Shown here piece after piece: positions 6,183 through 6,994 of a stretch of 6,994 nucleotides of DNA. The notes under the pieces are model-generated. The model worked only from the letters and a program-made list of their open reading frames with translations. It had not been told where the DNA came from and made no database searches. Position numbers and translations under genes: made by a program. Location of the stretch: positions 1-6,994 of the forward strand of contig JAJYWW010000101.1 of the NCBI GenBank assembly GCA_021791295.1, in the 5' to 3' direction. The stretch's first letter is position 1. Every line of letters starts with the position of its first letter. This stretch comes from a bacterium (GTDB taxonomy: Bacteria > SZUA-79 > Acidulodesulfobacterales > Acidulodesulfobacteraceae).

Positions 6183-6974
6183 TTAAACCTTACTTATAAT
6201 CCCTTTAATTAGTGATCTAAATCCCCGTTCTTGGGGTTTTCCATAAGTAAACCAGTGTATAATTTTATCCTTTGCTAATACGGGCTTATCCTTAAGCCCT
6301 AAAATAAGACATTCGTTAGACTTTAATTGCAATATTTCTTCTTTAGATATTTGCGGATTATAGTTATTAACGATATATTCGGCATCGGATAAGTCGTTAA
6401 TATGGAAAAACATCTTAATTTTAAATGAATTTAAAATATTTTCCGTATAAGCTTCGCCGTATATCTTAAGTAAATCTCGTATGCTTTGAACAGTGGCTAC
6501 TATTCTAACGTTATAAGGAGGATTTATAAGAAAGTCGCCATATACGGGGAATAATGACAGGTCGTCTATTATAATCGTGACGGGTTCTTCAGGAACGGAA
6601 TTACCATGTGAATAATAAATACAGTCCACTATATATTTAAAAGAATAATGCAATAATTTAATTCTTTCTTCATGGTAAAAAGGTGAAGCCGTAAGATAAA
6701 TTGTATATTGGCTTCCTAAAAATTCAAGTTCTTCCCCGTTAGGAATAAAATCTTTTTTTGTATATATATTCTGCTTAAGTTTTTCTTTCCTATAATTAGC
6801 CGTTTCTTCAAAAAGCATGTCGTCATCTCTGCCTATTACGATAACGGAATCTTTAAGGCTTAATAAATTAGGTTTAACGAAAAAATTTGTCTTACCCGTC
6901 CGGCAACGTCCGACGACAAGAACATTAGAATCGTCTTTTGTCTTTAACGAATGGGTTAGAATTATTTTATCCAT
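6183..6974 (-). CDS. Short soluble TraG/VirD4-like (type IV coupling protein family) P-loop ATPase
   Basis: A 263-residue protein related to the coupling ATPases that feed DNA or protein into type IV secretion channels. Visible: Walker A GRCRTGKT at 22-29 followed by NFFVKPNL (30-37), a typical VirD4/TraG continuation; a Walker B-like strand ending IIIDD (134-138); VQS at 162-164, then DLLKIYG; and NDLSDAEYI (193-201), matching the family's region after Walker B. Family members are usually 500-700 residues with two N-terminal membrane helices and an all-alpha domain between Walker A and B. Here Walker A begins at residue 22, no membrane helix is seen, and only about 105 residues separate the two motifs, so anchor and all-alpha domain seem absent. 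The usual DPKGE after the second strand is replaced by GRDDD (48-52), and the Walker B acidic pair is DD, not DE. Start ATG at 6974 has GAGGA 10 nt upstream. topB follows after 35 nt. Family assignment is good; function (coupling protein, accessory ATPase or degenerate paralogue) is inference. Confidence 0.72.
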   Translation of the reverse strand: MDKIILTHSLKTKDDSNVLVVGRCRTGKTNFFVKPNLLSLKDSVIVIGRDDDMLFEETANYRKEKLKQNIYTKKDFIPNGEELEFLGSQYTIYLTASPFYHEERIKLLHYSFKYIVDCIYYSHGNSVPEEPVTIIIDDLSLFPVYGDFLINPPYNVRIVATVQSIRDLLKIYGEAYTENILNSFKIKMFFHINDLSDAEYIVNNYNPQISKEEILQLKSNECLILGLKDKPVLAKDKIIHWFTYGKPQERGFRSLIKGIISKV

Positions 6975-6994
6975 ATTATTTTATTCCTCTCTGT

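Noticed and set aside
1..6994. CRISPR arrays, tRNA or rRNA genes, insertion sequences and att-like terminal repeats
   Set aside because: I looked for regular repeats, clover-leaf patterns and transposase-like frames and saw none; coding density leaves only one gap above 100 nt.

Overview
The window is AT-rich, single-stranded in gene organisation (every gene is on the minus strand) and tightly packed. It encodes parts of an envelope-spanning secretin machine (outer-membrane secretin plus PilN/PilO/PilP-like inner-membrane alignment proteins), so the host is a Gram-negative (diderm) bacterium with a low-GC genome. The sequence alone does not fix the lineage; a low-GC deltaproteobacterium-like or related diderm is only a guess.

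Layout in the direction of transcription (right to left). First comes a short TraG/VirD4-like ATPase (6974-6183). After 35 nt follows a full-length topoisomerase III, topB (6147-4111), with an excellent ribosome binding site. A 159-nt gap follows, holding a possible terminator hairpin and a possible promoter. Then a compact cluster runs to the window edge: a stand-alone HD-GYP phosphodiesterase (3951-3322), a membrane-anchored STN-domain protein (3335-2745), a GspL/PilN-like protein (2748-1639), a PilO-like protein (1642-1013), a PilP-like protein (1010-324) and the first 104 codons of a secretin (312-1, cut by the window). Neighbouring genes in this cluster overlap by 14 or 4 nt, or are 2 or 11 nt apart, which indicates one translationally coupled operon.

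How the genes fit together: the STN protein, the GspL/PilN-, PilO- and PilP-like proteins and the secretin look like the inner-membrane platform, periplasmic bridge and outer-membrane pore of a type IV pilus or type II secretion-like apparatus. The assembly ATPase, platform protein, pilins and prepilin peptidase would be expected beyond the left edge. Finding topB and a VirD4/TraG relative immediately upstream resembles conjugative elements of the R64 / PFGI-1 / PAPI-1 kind, where a type IV pilus and a TopB accompany a DNA-transfer system. I therefore read the window as an accessory, probably integrative-conjugative or plasmid, module. That is an inference from gene content; no integrase, att site or relaxase is visible here.

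The most unusual points are the coupling-protein relative that appears to have lost its membrane anchor, its all-alpha domain and its DPKGE motif; an HD-GYP enzyme as first gene of the pilus operon; an STN-domain protein whose N-terminus resembles a prepilin leader; and two STN-domain proteins at opposite ends of the same operon.
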